Below, in pieces: positions 30,281-32,976 of a stretch of 32,976 nt of DNA. A program made the translations under genes and the position numbers. Source of the stretch: a virus; IMG/VR virus record IMGVR_UViG_3300010300_000052, positions 1-32,976 of that record; one strand, 5' to 3'. Under the pieces are notes generated by a model. That model was not told where the DNA came from and ran no database searches. It saw only the letters and a program-made list of their open reading frames with translations. Numbering within the stretch: position 1 is the stretch's first letter; every line of letters starts with the position of its first letter.

Positions 30281-30663
30281 TGGCAGCAAAACACATATTA
30301 AAAGCAACAGAGCACGAAGTTGTAATAAAAGTATATGAGACAGCATCAGCTGGTAACACTCATGATATATCACTATCAACTGATCTTAAACTATCCTCAG
30401 AAACATTTGATGCAAGTACTGCCAACGTTACTATTCAAGAAATATATTGGGGTGCTAAAAAAGACAAACAGATAGACCTCACCAGAATAGCTGACCCAGT
30501 AGCTAATACTGTTCACGGTCATTATTATTTGATAAACGGTGGTCACTATAACTTTGTAGGATTTGTTGATGACGTATACGCAAACAGCGATATAAGAGTA
30601 ACAGGTGACGGTCCATTCCATGTAATCCTCAAGCTAAGAAAGTCAGGTGGGTATACAACATAA
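30280..30663 (+). CDS. Conserved beta-rich virion-like protein
   Basis: 127 aa, beta-rich: EHEVVIKVYETASAGNTHDI, ANVTIQEIYWGAKKDKQIDL, and a His/Gly-rich NTVHGHYYLINGGHYNFVGF. The pattern suits a small neck, head-completion or tail protein. One-base overlaps on both sides. No catalytic motif is seen and no specific T4 gene number can be assigned. Confidence 0.75.
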   Translation: MAAKHILKATEHEVVIKVYETASAGNTHDISLSTDLKLSSETFDASTANVTIQEIYWGAKKDKQIDLTRIADPVANTVHGHYYLINGGHYNFVGFVDDVYANSDIRVTGDGPFHVILKLRKSGGYTT

Positions 30664-30884
30664 TGAAGAAGTTTTGGTTATGGTTAAAGTCATTATGGTC
30701 AACAACTTATACAATACAAGTGTCATACGATAACGTATGGGGCAATGAGGACGATAAGATATACAAAGGCGTCAAAAAGATTCACAAACAGAACTTTAAA
30801 GAACTCCATTTCACAGACTCAAACAAGAACTTAGTAGTCATTAGAGGATCTAGTGGCTTAAAATATATAATAGAGGTAGAATAA
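30663..30884 (+). CDS. Small conserved phage protein
   Basis: 73 aa. MKKFWLWLKSLWSTTYTIQV followed by YDNVWGNEDDK and a C-terminal RGSSGLKYIIEVE; I recall this small Trp-rich, SGLKY-ending protein from other marine T4-like phages. The N-terminal Trp/Leu/Lys helix is amphipathic and could touch the membrane. It lies between the structural genes and the spanin pair. Confidence 0.75.
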   Translation: MKKFWLWLKSLWSTTYTIQVSYDNVWGNEDDKIYKGVKKIHKQNFKELHFTDSNKNLVVIRGSSGLKYIIEVE

Positions 30885-31264
30885 TGTATCAATTTTTTAT
30901 AGGTATCATTCTTGTGTTAAGTCTCGGAAGCTATTGGCTATATGACCAAAACGTAACACTTAAAGAGAATAACGTAAAATTAGAATTTGCTGTAGAAGAA
31001 CAGCGAGCAGCATTTGATGCTATGAAAGAATCGTATGAGAAACAAGGTGAATCATTACGACAGTTATCACAAGCAAATGCAAGAATTGAAGCAGAGAAAG
31101 ATCAATACTTAGACATTTTTCGAAGACATAATTTAGATAAACTAGCTTTAGCAAAACCTGGGTTAGTTGAAACAAAAGTTAACAATGGAACTAAAGGAGT
31201 ACTGGAGGATTTAGAAAATGATAGCAAGAACATTGCTGCTATTGACGACACTGCTAACAATTAG
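30884..31264 (+). CDS. Putative inner-membrane spanin (Rz-like)
   Basis: 126 aa. One N-terminal signal-anchor helix (residues about 3-20, FFIGIILVLSLGSYWLY) followed by a long coiled coil (about 22-85, with LRQLSQANARIEAEKDQYLD) and a flexible tail. This is the Rz i-spanin layout. The next gene, a lipoprotein, overlaps its end by 47 nt in another frame, which is the classical Rz/Rz1 arrangement. Together they would fuse the inner and outer membranes in the last step of lysis of a Gram-negative cell. Confidence 0.75.
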   Translation: MYQFFIGIILVLSLGSYWLYDQNVTLKENNVKLEFAVEEQRAAFDAMKESYEKQGESLRQLSQANARIEAEKDQYLDIFRRHNLDKLALAKPGLVETKVNNGTKGVLEDLENDSKNIAAIDDTANN

Positions 31265-31718
31265 TGGTTGTTCAATATTTGGCGAAAAGAAAGTAGAGAT
31301 TGTAACAAAGCCAGTCAAAATTGATATAATTCAACCTACACTCCCAAGAGAGATGCAGCTAGGGGTTCCTAATGTATACGTTGTATCTGAGGCTATTATA
31401 ACTAATCCATGTAAAAAAGTATTACAAGAAGATGGATCCGAAAAAAGACCTAAAGCATGTGATCAATCAGAAAGAGAAAATCCTGAGTGGCCTATTGGAT
31501 ACACATACTTAGATAGATTCCTGGATGAAATGAAAACTCTTAACGATGGTAGCGTAGTATTTGTCGCAATGACTATTAAAGATTACGAAGTAATTTCAGC
31601 TAATATGCAAGAGATTAGACGCTATGTTAAAGAGTTAGGTGAGGTGATAGTTTATTATAGAAATGTTACAATTAATGACAAACCAGCCGTAGCTATCGAA
31701 TCGGAAATCAATAAATAG
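31218..31718 (+). CDS. Putative outer-membrane lipoprotein spanin (Rz1-like)
   Basis: 166 aa; ATG 31218 lies inside the preceding gene with GGAGG nine bases upstream. Residues 1-17 are a lipoprotein signal with lipobox I-S-G-C18, so Cys18 would be lipidated. The mature part has Pro-rich segments early (KPVKIDIIQPTLPREMQLGV) and then a folded domain, making it longer than typical Rz1 (about 60 aa). A unique feature is KVLQEDGSEKRPKACDQSER with two extra cysteines (NPC and KAC). The overlap with an Rz-like gene supports the spanin role. Confidence 0.75.
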   Translation: MIARTLLLLTTLLTISGCSIFGEKKVEIVTKPVKIDIIQPTLPREMQLGVPNVYVVSEAIITNPCKKVLQEDGSEKRPKACDQSERENPEWPIGYTYLDRFLDEMKTLNDGSVVFVAMTIKDYEVISANMQEIRRYVKELGEVIVYYRNVTINDKPAVAIESEINK

Positions 31719-31732
31719 ATCCAGGAGGATCT

Positions 31733-32017
31733 ATGATTTCATTCATACTTACAATACTTAAAAATATTGTTCTTAAGCTAGCAACTACGGGAGCATTCTC
31801 GTTTCTACAACCATGGTTACTAAAGGTAGATAAGTGGTGTGAAGATAAGCTAGGTATTGATATCATAGTGCAAGACCAAAAGTTCCAAGATAAATATCCT
31901 CTAATCGCAGAAAGGATTAGACACCTTGAAGCAGATAGTCATCCACCTATTTGTTTAGAACAATTTGATGGATATGCAGACCTTGTTAAACGAATAGAAA
32001 AACTAGAGGGTAAGTAA
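31733..32017 (+). CDS. Small protein with hydrophobic N-terminus, lysis-region
   Basis: 94 aa with a strong ribosome site (CCAGGAGGATCT). A hydrophobic or amphipathic helix at residues about 1-30 (ISFILTILKNIVLKLATTGA, FSFLQPWLL) is followed by a soluble helical region. It could associate with the membrane; holin-like function is possible because of its position between the spanins and a TM protein, but the single helix is not diagnostic. No family recognised. Confidence 0.7.
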   Translation: MISFILTILKNIVLKLATTGAFSFLQPWLLKVDKWCEDKLGIDIIVQDQKFQDKYPLIAERIRHLEADSHPPICLEQFDGYADLVKRIEKLEGK

Positions 32018-32353
32018 ATGGCACAGGACATAGATCACTTATATAAAGTCATTGATAAGTTAGATACAGCAATAGAAAAATTGTCCGATGTGTCTACCGA
32101 CATTAAATCTATACTAGCAGTTCACGAACAAAGACTTGATCAAACTGAAACAATTATGGAAAGACATTTTGTTCAAATGGATGCAGTTCACAATAGAGTA
32201 TCATCTCTAAGAGACGATATGAATGCAACTCAAAAAGAACTTATTGAGAAGATTAACGACATCAATAAATGGCGCTGGCAGATGATGGGTGCAGCAGCTG
32301 TTATTGCTGCTTTAATTTCTATGATTAGTGAGATAATGCCTGCATTGAGTTGA
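32018..32353 (+). CDS. Coiled-coil protein with C-terminal transmembrane helix (possibly DUF7201; holin candidate)
   Basis: 111 aa. A coiled coil (about 5-80, IDHLYKVIDKLDTAIEKLSD; IMERHFVQMDAVHNRVSSLR) is followed by one C-terminal hydrophobic helix (about 87-108, MMGAAAVIAALISMISEIMP). This resembles XhlA-like haemolysin/holin-associated proteins; DUF7201 is from memory. It starts directly after the preceding stop, adjacent to spanins, so a role in lysis is plausible. Its last bases carry the -35 of the primase promoter. Confidence 0.75.
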   Translation: MAQDIDHLYKVIDKLDTAIEKLSDVSTDIKSILAVHEQRLDQTETIMERHFVQMDAVHNRVSSLRDDMNATQKELIEKINDINKWRWQMMGAAAVIAALISMISEIMPALS

Positions 32354-32378
32354 CCTGTAACGCACGTTACTGTATAAT
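32350..32378 (+). promoter_or_regulatory. Sigma70-like promoter with palindrome in the spacer
   Basis: TTGACC (32350-32355), 17 nt, TATAAT (32373-32378). The spacer holds the inverted repeat GTAACG-CA-CGTTAC (32357-32370). Predicted start near 32385 lies only a base or two before the primase ATG (32387). Confidence 0.7.
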
Positions 32379-32386
32379 TGTTCGTT

Positions 32387-32976
32387 ATGGAGTGGTTACA
32401 GCGTAAGTATATTTTATTATTATCTAGTCAGCTAGAGATGTTTAAAGAGAGGAACGGTGCGTTCAACTTTAGATGTCCTATCTGTGGTGACAGTAAGAAA
32501 AACAAATCAAAAGCTAGAGGATACTTTCTTAAAAGGGATGGAAAGTATCACTATCATTGTCACAACTGTGAAGCAAATAGAACAGTTGAGAATTTTATTA
32601 AAGATGTTAACCCATCATTACTTCATGAGTACAAGTTAGAATTACTAAAAGAAACTAACGATAGTACTAGATCCCTTCCATCAGCTGCAGACGATGCTGC
32701 AGACGTGATGAGTAAATTTCAGAGTAAACCAACTTTCTCGTTAGGAAGTAAACCTCTGAGACAATTGAAGGCCATTTCTCAATTGCACTACGATCATCCG
32801 GCAGTTAGGTATATCAAGTCAAGAGGGATTCCTTCTAAATTACATTATAAAATATTCTATGTCCCTAATGGGTATCAATGGGCAAAGGAATGGTTACCAG
32901 AGAAGTTTACGTTGGATTGGAAAGGAAAGGATCCAAGAGTAGTACTTCCATTGGTAGGTAAAGATAAAAAATGCTA
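32387..32976 (+). CDS. 61: DNA primase, T4 gp61 family, N-terminal part (3' end outside window)
   Basis: The frame runs from ATG 32387 past the window end (about 196 residues visible). FRCPICGDSKKNKSKARGYF and YHYHCHNCEANRTVENFI form the zinc-binding domain (CPxCGDS...CHNC), matching T4 gp61 CPVCGDSKTDQNKARG and CYNC. YDHPAVRYIKSRGIPS matches T4 gp61 DHPIIKYVKARCIP. A later ATG (32438) is in frame, but the first start gives the family's usual N-terminal helix. gp61 makes RNA primers on the lagging strand with gp41. A sigma70-like promoter overlaps the start, giving an almost leaderless transcript unless read from upstream. Confidence 0.93.
   Translation, partial: MEWLQRKYILLLSSQLEMFKERNGAFNFRCPICGDSKKNKSKARGYFLKRDGKYHYHCHNCEANRTVENFIKDVNPSLLHEYKLELLKETNDSTRSLPSAADDAADVMSKFQSKPTFSLGSKPLRQLKAISQLHYDHPAVRYIKSRGIPSKLHYKIFYVPNGYQWAKEWLPEKFTLDWKGKDPRVVLPLVGKDKKC

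Noticed and set aside
1-32976. CRISPR array, insertion sequence, integrase/attachment site or photosynthesis genes
   Set aside because: No regularly spaced repeats, transposase, integrase or psb/pet-type sequences were seen on either strand; fragments shown by the other frames are shadows of the genes listed.

Overview
The window is a piece of a tailed, T4-like (myovirus-type) bacteriophage genome of the marine kind: AT-rich, tightly packed, almost entirely on the + strand, with many ATGA or TAATG start/stop overlaps. The diagnostic content is the T4 replication and recombination set: sliding clamp gp45, clamp loader gp44 and gp62, RegA, DNA polymerase gp43, UvsX, helicase gp41 and the start of primase gp61. 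Mixed in are genes typical of marine cyanophages and pelagiphages: Hsp20, 2OG-Fe(II) oxygenase, asparagine synthetase, carbamoyltransferase, nucleotide-sugar dehydrogenase and glycosyltransferase. The spanin pair, lysozyme and SleB-type hydrolase imply a Gram-negative host. No photosynthesis gene is present, so a cyanobacterial and a SAR11-like host cannot be told apart here.

Layout. 1-4616: end of a dUTPase-like gene, a GT-A glycosyltransferase, then gp45-gp44-[CxxC mini-protein]-[nucleotide-sugar dehydrogenase]-gp62-RegA. 4616-6911: a GC-rich structured element, a small gene, Hsp20 behind sigma70-like and late promoters, a bidirectional terminator, the only minus-strand gene (a small exported protein), a ribbon-helix-helix mini-protein, T4-type lysozyme and small genes. 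6912-17469: cytidylyltransferase, gp43, two conserved marine-phage proteins, asparagine synthetase, UvsX, a 51-aa membrane protein, 2OG oxygenase, gp41 and carbamoyltransferase. 17470-17754: a non-coding segment with a candidate structured RNA, a strong terminator and a promoter. 17755-19480: short genes behind their own sigma70-like promoters, ending in a secreted SleB-type hydrolase. 19485-32353: late genes. These comprise two unusual proteins (one with ligase/nucleotidyltransferase-like motifs), a run of charged head/core-like proteins led by a 981-aa protein with an N-terminal nucleotidyltransferase domain, virion proteins including one with a cupredoxin-like tail, conserved structural proteins, a spanin pair and a coiled-coil/TM protein. 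32387-end: gp61 primase, cut by the window edge.

Regulation visible in the sequence. Six copies of TTGACN-17 nt-NATAAT (host sigma70-like) lie on the + strand. Four exact T4-type late elements (TATAAATA) all sit at gene junctions. In three cases a late element is followed by exactly 5 nt and then an ATG, which predicts leaderless late mRNAs.

How the genes fit together. The polymerase, clamp, loader, helicase, primase and recombinase form a T4-style replisome, with RegA as the expected translational brake. The sugar, carbamoyl and amide-transfer enzymes embedded between these core genes could build a modified glycan or a modified DNA base; the sequence does not decide. The late block encodes head/core proteins, virion decorations and lysis functions.
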